Origin: Planctomycetota bacterium
Lineage (GTDB): Bacteria > Planctomycetota > Planctomycetia > Planctomycetales > Planctomycetaceae
Length of the DNA: 6,659 nt
Reading direction: 5' to 3'
NCBI GenBank assembly: GCA_024278285.1
Contig: JAJRTM010000499.1
Coordinates: 1 to 6,659, forward strand
Part shown: piece after piece, positions 1-5,608 of the stretch
Layout of the letters: every line of letters begins with the position of its first letter
Position numbering within the stretch: position 1 is the stretch's first letter
The notes under the pieces: model-generated
The model's database searches: none
The model's input: the letters and a program-made list of their open reading frames with translations, nothing else
Told to the model about the DNA's origin: nothing
Translations under genes and position numbers: made by a program

Positions 1-1
1 C

Positions 2-169
2 GGCGGCGTCTGGGGATACGCTGATATACTGGATGCGAAAAACGATCCGGAAAATAACGAATACGAAGGGTTTATCGATCTGGATAAGCTTGCCCCTGAA
101 AAGTTTGACTTGGCCGACATCAACAGTCAATTAAGTCATCTGAAACGAGTTTCCTATCCTCTCGGATAA
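2..169 (+). CDS. pRiA4b ORF-3-like protein, C-terminal fragment
   Basis: An open frame enters from the left edge and ends at TAA 167-169, giving 55 C-terminal residues; the start lies outside the window. The fragment opens with GGVWGY, continues through an acidic stretch (DPENNEYEGF), then has FDLADIN close to the end. This order, a Gly-Gly-x-Trp-Gly-Tyr turn followed by a DP.N.E.E.. helix and a terminal FDL..(I/V)N, is what I know from the C-terminus of the plasmid pRiA4b ORF-3-like family. These are small proteins of unknown biochemical role, often found near mobile elements. No catalytic residues can be assigned from the fragment. The gene reads in the same direction as the sulfatase but is separated by about 295 bp containing a terminator-like hairpin and a REP pair, so co-transcription is unlikely. 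Family assignment is by recognition of a short piece. Confidence 0.72.
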   Translation, partial: GGVWGYADILDAKNDPENNEYEGFIDLDKLAPEKFDLADINSQLSHLKRVSYPLG

Positions 170-186
170 AAGCAGTAGTCCGTAGA

Positions 187-209
187 CTGGGAAGACTCAG
201 GGTGTTTTT
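187..209 (+). terminator. Weak intrinsic terminator candidate after the pRiA4b-like gene
   Basis: A 5-bp stem (CTGGG 187-191 with CTCAG 196-200, one G-T pair) closes an AAGA loop. It is followed by GGTG and five Ts at 205-209. It lies 17 bases after the stop codon at 167-169, a suitable place, but the stem is short and the T-run is offset from it. A similar GGGAGACT..GGGTGTTTTT string at 5772-5791 lacks the stem, so this may instead be a dispersed repeat. Confidence 0.35.
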
Positions 210-243
210 ATATTGAGAAACTGTTGCAAGAAATAACGATTTC

Positions 244-343
244 GTGTGCCACGGCTCTGTGAGCCGTGATGCGTTAGAGTGAGCGTTTTCCGCAAAAGGT
301 AGCTTGAAATTTCGCTCCCACGGCTCACAGAGCCGTGGCACAC
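244..343. repeat. REPIN-like element: two inverted REP palindromes
   Basis: Two 25-bp arms at 244-268 and 319-343 are perfect reverse complements of each other, separated by 50 bp (269-318). Each arm has a 5' GTGTGC tag leading into its own palindrome, CACGGCTC-TGT-GAGCCGTG (stem 250-257 with 261-268 in the left arm). Two REP palindromes in opposite orientation with an asymmetric tag is the architecture called REPIN, which in other bacteria is mobilised in trans by RAYT (Y1-type) transposases. No transposase is encoded here. The element sits in the spacer upstream of the sulfatase, with its right edge about 120 bp from the chosen start codon. If transcribed, it could fold as two small hairpins or one long one. 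Confidence 0.85.
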
Positions 344-448
344 ACAGTGGAATCAAAAAACAAGGCGCAACAGTGCCAGTAACAACAACTTAAGAAATTT
401 ACCAGCCTACATGATTCGATTTTTAACAGGTAGTACGAAGATGATCAC

Positions 449-454
449 AAGGAA
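449..454 (+). promoter_or_regulatory. Candidate ribosome binding site deciding the sulfatase start
   Basis: AAGGAA lies 10 bases upstream of the ATG at 465. Neither of the upstream in-frame ATGs (411, 441) has a comparable purine-rich motif at suitable spacing. The ATG at 465 also places the hydrophobic signal-peptide core directly after a short basic n-region. Confidence 0.5.
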
Positions 455-464
455 TGACCTTGCA

Positions 465-1985
465 ATGACGCTTATCAGATGGAATCGGTTGGTTCTTGTG
501 CTGCTTATCGCCCTCTGTTTTGTTCGTACTTCGTTTGGTGCTGAAGAGCGGCCGAACATTATTCTTTGTATGGGGGATGATCACGGCTGGGAAGAGACCG
601 GTTACAACGGGCATCAGATTTTACAGACCCCGGTGCTGGACGAAATGGCGAGGCAGGGGTTACGGCTCGATCATTTCTACGCGGCTCATCCTTCCTGTTC
701 GCCAACGCGAGGCAGTGTTCTCACCGGCAGGCACCCGAATCGTTATGGAACATTGCTTGCCGGCTGCTCGATTCGACCGGAAGAAATTACGATTGCTCAT
801 CTGTTGAGCAAGGCAGGTTACGCTTGCGGACATTTTGGCAAGTGGCACCTTGGTCCGGTGAAGGCGGCTTCTCCAACAAATCCCGGAGCGATGGGGTTTG
901 ACCAATGGGTTTCGCACGATAACTTTTTCGAAATGAATCCGCTTCTCTCGCGCAATGGCGGCCCTCCAATTCTATTCAAAGGAGAAAGTTCAGCGATTGT
1001 CGTCGATGAAACGATTAAATTCATCAAGCAATCTCAAAAAGAGGGAAAACCATTCCTGGCGGTGGTTTGGTTTGGTTCGCCTCACGAACCTTATAGTGGA
1101 CTCCCTGAAGATCTTGCTCTTTACGATAATCTGCCGCAGGAGTATCAACAGAAAATGGTGCGGCTGACATCGAACGAAACCGGGTTACAGGTGAAACGCC
1201 CTCTGCGCGAAGTATTGCGGGAACGGTTCGCAGAAATTACCGCAATGGATCGATCCATCGGCACGCTGCGTGATTATTTGCGAAGTGAAAATTTGCGGGA
1301 CAACACGCTGTTTTGGTATTGTGGCGATAACGGAACGCCTCGCAGCGGCTTGGCAACTTCCCCGTTTCGTGGTCAAAAAGCGTATGTTTATGAGGGCGGG
1401 ATACGCGTGCCGGGAATCATTGAATGGCCCGCCCGCATCCCCAAGCCGTTCGTCAGCGATGTAAATACTGTCACCAGCGATATCTTGCCAACACTCTGTT
1501 CGATTCTCGATATCCCCGTCTCTTCCCGCCCGTTAGATGGTATCGATCTCTCCTGCTTACTCGATGGCAATATGAAAAAGCGTCCGAAGCCGATCTGCTT
1601 CTGGAAGTTCGATTTTCGACATGAATTGAAAAGCGATCTGGAAGATTACATCGATCCGGAACTACAAAAAGGAACAACCCCGTTGGTCAAGTTGGGTAAC
1701 GGGATACCCACACGTAACTTCCGAAACTTTCGTCATCCAACAATCACCGCAGAAGATTATTCGGGCCCTCGCGCCATCGTCGATAATCGATACAAACTGG
1801 TGATTCATCCCAAAGGAAAAGAGAAACGAATCGAACTGTTTGACCTCATCAAGGATCCTGCAGAAAAACAGAATCTGCTTGAGGTACATCCGGAAATCGC
1901 CAAACAACTCGAAGAACAATTACATCACTGGCAACAATCTGTCCTGTCTTCATTAACCGAAAAGGATTACCAAAACAGTCCGTAG
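465..1985 (+). CDS. Sec-exported type I (formylglycine-dependent) sulfatase
   Basis: This gene encodes a 506-residue hydrolase of sulfate esters in the alkaline phosphatase superfamily, predicted to act in the periplasm or outside the cell. Numbered from the ATG at 465, residues 1-26 form a Sec signal peptide (basic MTLIRWNR, hydrophobic core, cut after SFGA); no lipobox is seen. Asp38-Asp39 in MGDDHGW fit the calcium-binding pair. Cys78 in CSPTR, followed by GSVLTGR, is the C-x-P-x-R site converted to formylglycine. Lys126 and His128 in GKWHLG, His207 in SPHEP, Asp288-Asn289 in GDNG and Lys305 in GQKAYVYEGG supply the remaining expected active-site residues, so the enzyme looks intact and of normal length. 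The tail (RYKLVI.., ELFDLIKDPAEKQNLL) is the usual C-terminal subdomain. Starts at 411 and 441 are possible but have weaker ribosome sites. The substrate cannot be read from sequence; polysaccharide sulfate is likely in a planctomycete. The maturase must lie elsewhere. The stop codon falls at the edge of a palindromic repeat. Confidence 0.95.
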   Translation: MTLIRWNRLVLVLLIALCFVRTSFGAEERPNIILCMGDDHGWEETGYNGHQILQTPVLDEMARQGLRLDHFYAAHPSCSPTRGSVLTGRHPNRYGTLLAGCSIRPEEITIAHLLSKAGYACGHFGKWHLGPVKAASPTNPGAMGFDQWVSHDNFFEMNPLLSRNGGPPILFKGESSAIVVDETIKFIKQSQKEGKPFLAVVWFGSPHEPYSGLPEDLALYDNLPQEYQQKMVRLTSNETGLQVKRPLREVLRERFAEITAMDRSIGTLRDYLRSENLRDNTLFWYCGDNGTPRSGLATSPFRGQKAYVYEGGIRVPGIIEWPARIPKPFVSDVNTVTSDILPTLCSILDIPVSSRPLDGIDLSCLLDGNMKKRPKPICFWKFDFRHELKSDLEDYIDPELQKGTTPLVKLGNGIPTRNFRNFRHPTITAEDYSGPRAIVDNRYKLVIHPKGKEKRIELFDLIKDPAEKQNLLEVHPEIAKQLEEQLHHWQQSVLSSLTEKDYQNSP

Positions 1986-1987
1986 GC

Positions 1988-2015
1988 CGTAGGCTGGGTC
2001 GAGACCCAGCCTACG
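1988..2015. repeat. Perfect 13-bp-stem palindrome just after the sulfatase stop
   Basis: CGTAGGCTGGGTC (1988-2000) pairs perfectly with GACCCAGCCTACG (2003-2015) around a 2-base centre. It begins two bases after the sulfatase TAG. No T-run follows on either strand, so a classical intrinsic terminator is not supported, although the hairpin may protect mRNA ends. Its GTAGG...CCTAC ends match the style of other REP-like palindromes in the window. A shorter version of the same core forms the terminator of the sialidase-like gene at 4311-4328. Confidence 0.75.
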
Positions 2016-2058
2016 TTACTATGCCGAGTTCGGCTTGTTCCAACGAATTCTTGCCAGC
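1993..2058. repeat. 66-bp direct repeat, left copy (displaced end of sialidase gene)
   Basis: This segment matches 4311-4376 in the same orientation at 64 of 66 positions; the mismatches are at 2001-2002, in the hairpin loop. The right copy contains the last 12 codons, stop and hairpin of the sialidase-like gene. Here the upstream part of that gene is absent: identity stops abruptly at 2059. This copy is therefore a fragment of a gene end, not a functional one. Confidence 0.9.
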
Positions 2059-2304
2059 CGGGTAGAGTGTGATTTTTTCAACGCCCCAGATTGTACAGGT
2101 TGTTTTCACTGTTATGAATCTGCCCTTTTCAGCCTTCAAGTTACTCTTGGCTACAATAAAATGGCATGAATTCAAAATAACGAGACCTTGTTTTTCTTGA
2201 TTGTTGAAAAATTCACAGCCTATGTGCGTACCACAATGGTACTTGCGTGTTCTATCATTTTTGAAATGAAATACATCGTGAAGATTATTCAGGAAATCAA
2301 ACTC
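2011..2304 (-). pseudogene. Start-less reading-frame remnant of unknown family
   Basis: On the minus strand a frame is open for 97 sense codons from just after a TAA (2305-2307) to a TAG at 2011-2013, with no ATG anywhere in it. The translation has protein-like character, with alternating beta-type stretches such as GLVILNSCHFIVAKS and GRFITVKTTCTIWGVEKITLYPAG. Its last 16 codons run through the left copy of the 66-bp repeat, but in a different frame from the sialidase. Upstream, the frame enters a REP-like palindrome (2313-2329). It could be the 3' remnant of a gene cut by rearrangement, or a chance open frame in AT-rich DNA. I do not recognise a family. It fills most of the roughly 400-bp gap between the sulfatase and the next gene. 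Confidence 0.3.
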
Positions 2305-2312
2305 TTACGATT

Positions 2313-2329
2313 GGTGTGCACAGCACACC
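2313..2329. repeat. REP-like palindrome GGTGTGC-ACA-GCACACC
   Basis: A perfect 7-bp stem with an ACA loop, flanked on the right by CTAC (read on the minus strand as GTAGGGTGTGC...). The GTAGG edge and the GTGTGC/GCAC core resemble the palindromes at 6097-6121 and 6473-6493, so this is probably a solitary, diverged member of the same dispersed REP-like class. Confidence 0.6.
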
Positions 2330-2350
2330 CTACTACTTGCTGCCCCGGAT

Positions 2351-2374
2351 AATAAAATAATAAAATAATAAAAT
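2351..2374. repeat. Three perfect tandem copies of AATAAAAT
   Basis: Three exact copies of the 8-bp unit AATAAAAT lie 10 bp before the GTG (2384) and 28 bp before the ATG (2402) that could start the small downstream gene. All-A/T tandem units in this position may form or space a promoter and can vary in copy number by strand slippage. No transcription start can be proven from the sequence. Confidence 0.8.
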
Positions 2375-2401
2375 AAGTTAGGCGTGAAGCAGACGATTCC
2401 G

Positions 2402-2722
2402 ATGCGCAACACAATCATAGTACAATTCACACAAGTTGGTGCTGCCGAGGAATGGGAACGGCTAATACATATTGAAGAGGTTCTCATCCAGGCATTTTCT
2501 CAGAATGATCATGCCAAAGTCGATGGACATGATTTTGGCAATAACACGATGAACATCTTTGTGTTTCCCCGTGGTAGTTGGGGTTCTGCAATTACAATAA
2601 TCAAGGCACACTTAAAGCATCACAACATGCTCGATGGGGCACTGATTATTCGACGTCCAAAAAATGGTCGATACAAAGTAGCATGGCCAGAAAATTATGA
2701 CGGAGAGTTCGAGCGGATATGA
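2402..2722 (+). CDS. Small conserved-looking protein, function unknown (106 aa)
   Basis: A short cytoplasmic protein with no signal peptide or membrane segment. An N-terminal strand (RNTIIVQFTQ) is followed by a helix (EEWERLIHIEEVLIQAF), then VDGHDFGNNTMNIFVFPRG, a helix (WGSAITIIKAHLKHH), DGALIIRRPKNGRYKVAWP and a short acidic tail. The alternation of beta-alpha-beta-beta-alpha-beta looks like a small ferredoxin-type fold. The string VDGHD-x-G-x4-NIF with a late (L/A)WP recalls a family of about 110-residue uncharacterised proteins found near polymorphic-toxin or immunity genes; I make that link from memory and with low certainty. A GTG at 2384 would add six residues (the GTG start, then KQTIP); neither start has a strong ribosome site. 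The gene converges on the DUF1963-like gene across about 100 bp, and both lie inside the segment bounded by the 66-bp repeat, suggesting shared arrival. Confidence 0.72.
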   Translation: MRNTIIVQFTQVGAAEEWERLIHIEEVLIQAFSQNDHAKVDGHDFGNNTMNIFVFPRGSWGSAITIIKAHLKHHNMLDGALIIRRPKNGRYKVAWPENYDGEFERI

Positions 2723-2826
2723 TACCGGGTAGCTCAGACAATCCCATTAGCGAAGTAGCGACTGTCTTTTAATGCTGCTTTGTCGTGTATAAAATGGAAT
2801 GATAGTTTGCAGTGGTGTGTCGCTAT

Positions 2827-4128
2827 TCAGGTACACTGCCACAAGAAACTGCTGATTTTGCAATCATCACACCAGAACCCGTATCCGATACCTCCGCTAC
2901 CCCACAGCCACTCTTCTCCATTTGCTGTCGGCAGATCGGAATCGAGTTGTATAATAAATTTCATCACGCGCTGACACGACGGGCAACTTGGGTACTCGGC
3001 ATCCTGAACCCAGCATGGTTCACCACCGATTCGATTAAGATTCTCACGGCTGTTGCTAAGTCCCCAATCCTGCCAGTACCATCGCTGAGGCGTTTCAGCC
3101 AAGCAGACTTCAGCGTCTATCAGCGGACCGACCGAAAATTCCGGTTTCACAGGTGGCCCGTCGTATCCGACATTCATCGGATTGCCATGCTCGTCGTGGT
3201 GGTAAGAGAGTGGCTGTTGCTCCCATCCAAGACATGAAAGACAAGTCGCAAATTCAAGGCGTTGCATTGTCGTGACTCCCAAGCTCTGTGGCACCGGGTC
3301 AAGAACAAGCAGGCGATGTAGTCGTTCGCCACAAAGCGAACATGGACTCACGCTCCAACCGCCGAACGAGATGGTCTTGCCGGTCGAACGCAGTTTCCAC
3401 GTTGGGTGAACTCTTGCCAGCCAAGGCGGACGAGACACATCATCGAAAAATGATTCGGGGAACCGAATGTGATGGAGCGATTCGCCGCATAAACGGTTCA
3501 GCGATCCGTTGTCAATGTTGAAGCTGACAAGTTGAAGGTGTGCCTGGACCCATTCATCTTGTGAGTAACCGGGCTGTGCTGCAGAATACATCGCATCGCA
3601 GTGCGAATAGGCATACTTAATTACCTCCAGGTGCCGAGTCTCAAGCATTGCGGTCCACGCTCGCATGCGGTCGTCATCTGGTGACGATGGACTATCAACA
3701 ATGCTTCGTAAATGAGCGAAATCCTTTCCGCCGGATTCTCGCCACGGATAGTTCTCGTGGTAGGAACCAGAATTGGGCCGAACATTGAAAATGCGTTCCA
3801 GCTCCGCATGTAGTGAAGATGGCATTTGCAGGCTGGCGTAGGCGATTACAGAAGCTGCTGCTTCGTTGACGCCTTGCGATTCATTAAGTCTGTTCAAAGC
3901 TTGTTTGACAAGATCGGGCCATGCGTCTTCGGGCAAGAAGCTCAAGGCGGCATCGAGAAAAGTTCCCCCCTTGGGGAATCGCTCCATAACAGCCGATGCC
4001 AGTTCATGCACGGCTTCTGGGTTCGAAGCTCCAAGCGTGATAGCTTCTTCCACTGGAGCAGCCGGAATCCCACGTTCTTCTAGTTTACTGAGAATAAGTT
4101 CGATCTGCTTTTTAGCCGAATCTGCCAT
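2827..4128 (-). CDS. DUF1963/YwqG-like protein with two Cys-pair metal-binding sets
   Basis: A 433-residue protein numbered from the ATG at 4128, with no signal peptide, so probably cytoplasmic. Residues 1-110 are helical (DSAKKQIELILSKLEERG, SNPEAVHELASAVMERF). Residues 110-220 are mixed helix and loop. The C-terminal half begins with SFGGWSVSPCSLCGERL. A first CxxC pair at 263/266 is matched by 296/299; a second at 382/385 is matched by 420/423, and a further Cys is near the end at 432. Such double CxxC pairs suggest two zinc-ribbon-like knuckles. The tail NRIGGEPCWVQD-x-EYPSCPSC...MKFIIQLDSD...GGIGYGFWCDDC...LWQCT is what I recognise from DUF1963 (B. subtilis YwqG type) proteins. YwqG lies next to an LXG toxin-antitoxin locus in B. 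subtilis, and an immunity role has been suggested for relatives; that is inference here. An in-frame ATG at 4203 would add 25 residues but lacks a ribosome site. Confidence 0.85.
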   Translation of the reverse strand: MADSAKKQIELILSKLEERGIPAAPVEEAITLGASNPEAVHELASAVMERFPKGGTFLDAALSFLPEDAWPDLVKQALNRLNESQGVNEAAASVIAYASLQMPSSLHAELERIFNVRPNSGSYHENYPWRESGGKDFAHLRSIVDSPSSPDDDRMRAWTAMLETRHLEVIKYAYSHCDAMYSAAQPGYSQDEWVQAHLQLVSFNIDNGSLNRLCGESLHHIRFPESFFDDVSRPPWLARVHPTWKLRSTGKTISFGGWSVSPCSLCGERLHRLLVLDPVPQSLGVTTMQRLEFATCLSCLGWEQQPLSYHHDEHGNPMNVGYDGPPVKPEFSVGPLIDAEVCLAETPQRWYWQDWGLSNSRENLNRIGGEPCWVQDAEYPSCPSCQRVMKFIIQLDSDLPTANGEEWLWGSGGIGYGFWCDDCKISSFLWQCT

Positions 4129-4138
4129 TGCTTTTGTA

Positions 4139-4143
4139 CCTTC
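4139..4143 (-). promoter_or_regulatory. Ribosome binding site deciding the DUF1963-like start
   Basis: On the minus strand GAAGG lies 10 bases before the ATG at 4128. The alternative ATG at 4203 has only weak purine content upstream. This favours the 433-residue form beginning MADSAKKQIEL. Confidence 0.55.
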
Positions 4144-4231
4144 AGTTGATGACCCGAACTTTGATGATATTAGAGCCAGAGTCTGGTACCCTTGAGTATT
4201 CAATCACAAATCTTCAAGGAAGAGGTTGGCC

Positions 4232-4300
4232 CTGATAGGTGTTGTTAGCTCTTTTGCAAGTCTTTATCTGCTTGAAAAATGAGCCAACAACACCTATCAG
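4232..4300 (-). other. Long two-part hairpin between DUF1963-like and sialidase genes
   Basis: CTGATAGGTGTTGTTAGCTC (4232-4251) pairs with 4281-4300 at 19 of 20 positions. The one exception (A4247 with C4285) becomes a G-U pair in minus-strand RNA, so that transcript could form an uninterrupted 20-bp stem. The pairing continues inward: TTTTGCAAG (4252-4260) against CTTGAAAAA (4271-4279) with one mismatch, leaving a loop of about 10 bases. It lies about 100 bp upstream of the DUF1963-like start and just beyond the sialidase terminator. No T-run follows. It may be a mobile palindrome, a 5' UTR structure or an RNase III-type processing site. Confidence 0.75.
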
Positions 4301-4305
4301 CATCG

Positions 4306-4328
4306 AAAAAGCTGGGTCTTGACCCAGC
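4306..4328 (-). terminator. Intrinsic terminator of the sialidase-like gene
   Basis: On the minus strand GCTGGGTC and GACCCAGC form a perfect 8-bp GC-rich stem closed by AA, directly followed by five Ts (4310 down to 4306). The hairpin begins 8 bases after the TAG stop at 4337-4339. Stem, tight loop, T-run and position all fit a rho-independent terminator. Confidence 0.75.
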
Positions 4329-4376
4329 CTACGTTACTATGCCGAGTTCGGCTTGTTCCAACGAATTCTTGCCAGC
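4311..4376. repeat. 66-bp direct repeat, right copy (native sialidase 3' end)
   Basis: This copy covers the terminator hairpin, the stop codon and the last 12 codons of the sialidase-like gene (LARIRWNKPNSA). It matches 1993-2058 except at two loop bases. Because LLLARIRW reads naturally as the end of the enzyme, this is taken as the original copy. The segment between the two copies (2059-4310, about 2.25 kb) carries the two cargo genes. Confidence 0.9.
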
Positions 4377-5608
4377 AGTAAATCGCCTTTGGCTCCTGCT
4401 CTGGGGGTCCATTCGCCGACGGTCACGCAGGATTCATTCGGGCTGAGATTGGTGACATCGAAATTTCCCATTAATGCCACGTTGTTGGGATCATTAATTC
4501 CGTCGCCCACCAAAGGGAGTACGACTTGTTCTGTTTCACGAATTAAGCAGCGTTTTTCAGGATCGACTCGCGCGACCCAAAGCGGGGCGCGCCAGCGGAT
4601 GACGTTTTTGTTGGACTGATCTTCTCTTGTGTAAACAAGAAACAGGCCATCTGAATGTGTCAGCCAGTGTTGCTGCGTGGTCGACATGCCGATCGGTTTG
4701 CCATCGTCCCAGGCCCAGGCGGTTTTCTGTTTGTAATTCAATCCATCTTTGCTGACAGCGACATAGCCATGACCATCTTCTGCACGAATTGTCATGAAAA
4801 ACTGGTCTTGAAATTGAGTGATTGAAGGTTCGAGCAAACCGCGACCAACATTACTTTTCAAAGCCGGGCCAACTTCGATAATTTTTAATTCGTTTCCATC
4901 GAATGAACACCGCACACCTGCCACCAGGCGACTTTTTGAATGGGAGCCGAAGGTGAAGGACATCATAATATCGCCATTGGGCATAACGATTCGCTGGCCG
5001 CAGTTGTTGGTGTAAATGAACGAGCCTCGTGGATCGTCCCAATTGAGAATTTTTCGCTGCGACCAGGAACCATCTTTTTGGCGAACTGCATAAACTGGAA
5101 AGCGGGCCAGTTGATCGCCTCTTGCAAAGCGTGGACCACGATAAAAAACGACGTGACCCAACGAGAGAACGGTTTCTGTCTGTGGATGATACTGCGGCGT
5201 GACATCGCAAACGCCTGCCATTAAACCCTCATGGTCTTTCATCGGTTCTCGACCCAGCGAGGGGATCGCTTGTGGCTTGGTCCATGTTTTTCCCAGATCG
5301 TTCGATTCACTCCAGTGGACCGGCCCGAAATAATCTGACCCGCCGATCACCTGCAGATTCATCAACATTTTTGATGAGCCATTTTGACTTGGAATCATAC
5401 AGCAACGCGGATGAAACCATGTTTGTGAGGAACCATCCCGATTGCGGCGAACGGTCTCTTTTGTGATCGATGCAATCAGCGAGTTCCCCGATTTTTTCTC
5501 AGGTGCTGCAATTATCTGCTGAGCAAAGTGACCAGCGGCAAGCAACGCAGAACCAGTAGAGGTTGCGTAAAGAAAATCACGACGTGAAAGAGCAGTTTTT
5601 TGAATCAT
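4337..5608 (-). CDS. Tat-exported sialidase-like (BNR/Asp-box beta-propeller) protein
   Basis: A 423-residue exported protein. Residues 8-14 (SRRDFLY, twin Arg 9-10) and the following hydrophobic stretch to about AA35 form a Tat signal, so it is probably folded before export. The body looks like a six-bladed sialidase propeller: an Asp-box SNDLGKTW at 102-109, a second, degenerate one at 286-292 (SKDGLNY), and an early arginine in WFHPRCC (residue 68) that may belong to the Arg cluster. Conserved-looking segments include HEGLMAG, RPVY-like ARFPVYAV, LLEPSITQFQDQFFMTIRAEDG and EWTPRAGAKGDLLLARIRW. Members hydrolyse terminal sugars from glycans or only bind them; the exact substrate cannot be told, and catalytic Tyr/Glu assignment would need an alignment. 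No clear ribosome site precedes the ATG at 5608. The gene converges on the sulfatase, and both are predicted to be exported, consistent with joint breakdown of decorated glycans. A strong terminator follows. Confidence 0.85.
   Translation of the reverse strand: MIQKTALSRRDFLYATSTGSALLAAGHFAQQIIAAPEKKSGNSLIASITKETVRRNRDGSSQTWFHPRCCMIPSQNGSSKMLMNLQVIGGSDYFGPVHWSESNDLGKTWTKPQAIPSLGREPMKDHEGLMAGVCDVTPQYHPQTETVLSLGHVVFYRGPRFARGDQLARFPVYAVRQKDGSWSQRKILNWDDPRGSFIYTNNCGQRIVMPNGDIMMSFTFGSHSKSRLVAGVRCSFDGNELKIIEVGPALKSNVGRGLLEPSITQFQDQFFMTIRAEDGHGYVAVSKDGLNYKQKTAWAWDDGKPIGMSTTQQHWLTHSDGLFLVYTREDQSNKNVIRWRAPLWVARVDPEKRCLIRETEQVVLPLVGDGINDPNNVALMGNFDVTNLSPNESCVTVGEWTPRAGAKGDLLLARIRWNKPNSA

Noticed and set aside
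411..464. Upstream ATGs at 411 and 441 as the sulfatase start
   Set aside because: Neither has a good ribosome site, and both would put extra polar residues before the signal peptide; 465 is preferred though not proven.
1988..2015. Intrinsic terminator for the sulfatase
   Set aside because: The stem is strong, but no T-run follows on the plus strand, so it is listed only as a palindromic repeat.
2377..2383. GTTAGGC fits the integron attC core GTTRRRY just before a small gene
   Set aside because: No paired RYYYAAC core or imperfect palindrome lies at attC distance upstream, and no second site follows the small gene.
2727..2737. GGGTAGCTCAG resembles the D-arm / A-box of a tRNA
   Set aside because: No acceptor stem, anticodon arm or GGTTCGA-type T-loop follows within about 80 bases.
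2812..3237. 141-codon plus-strand open frame
   Set aside because: It lies antisense to the well-supported DUF1963-like gene, whose Cys motifs and C-terminus are convincing.
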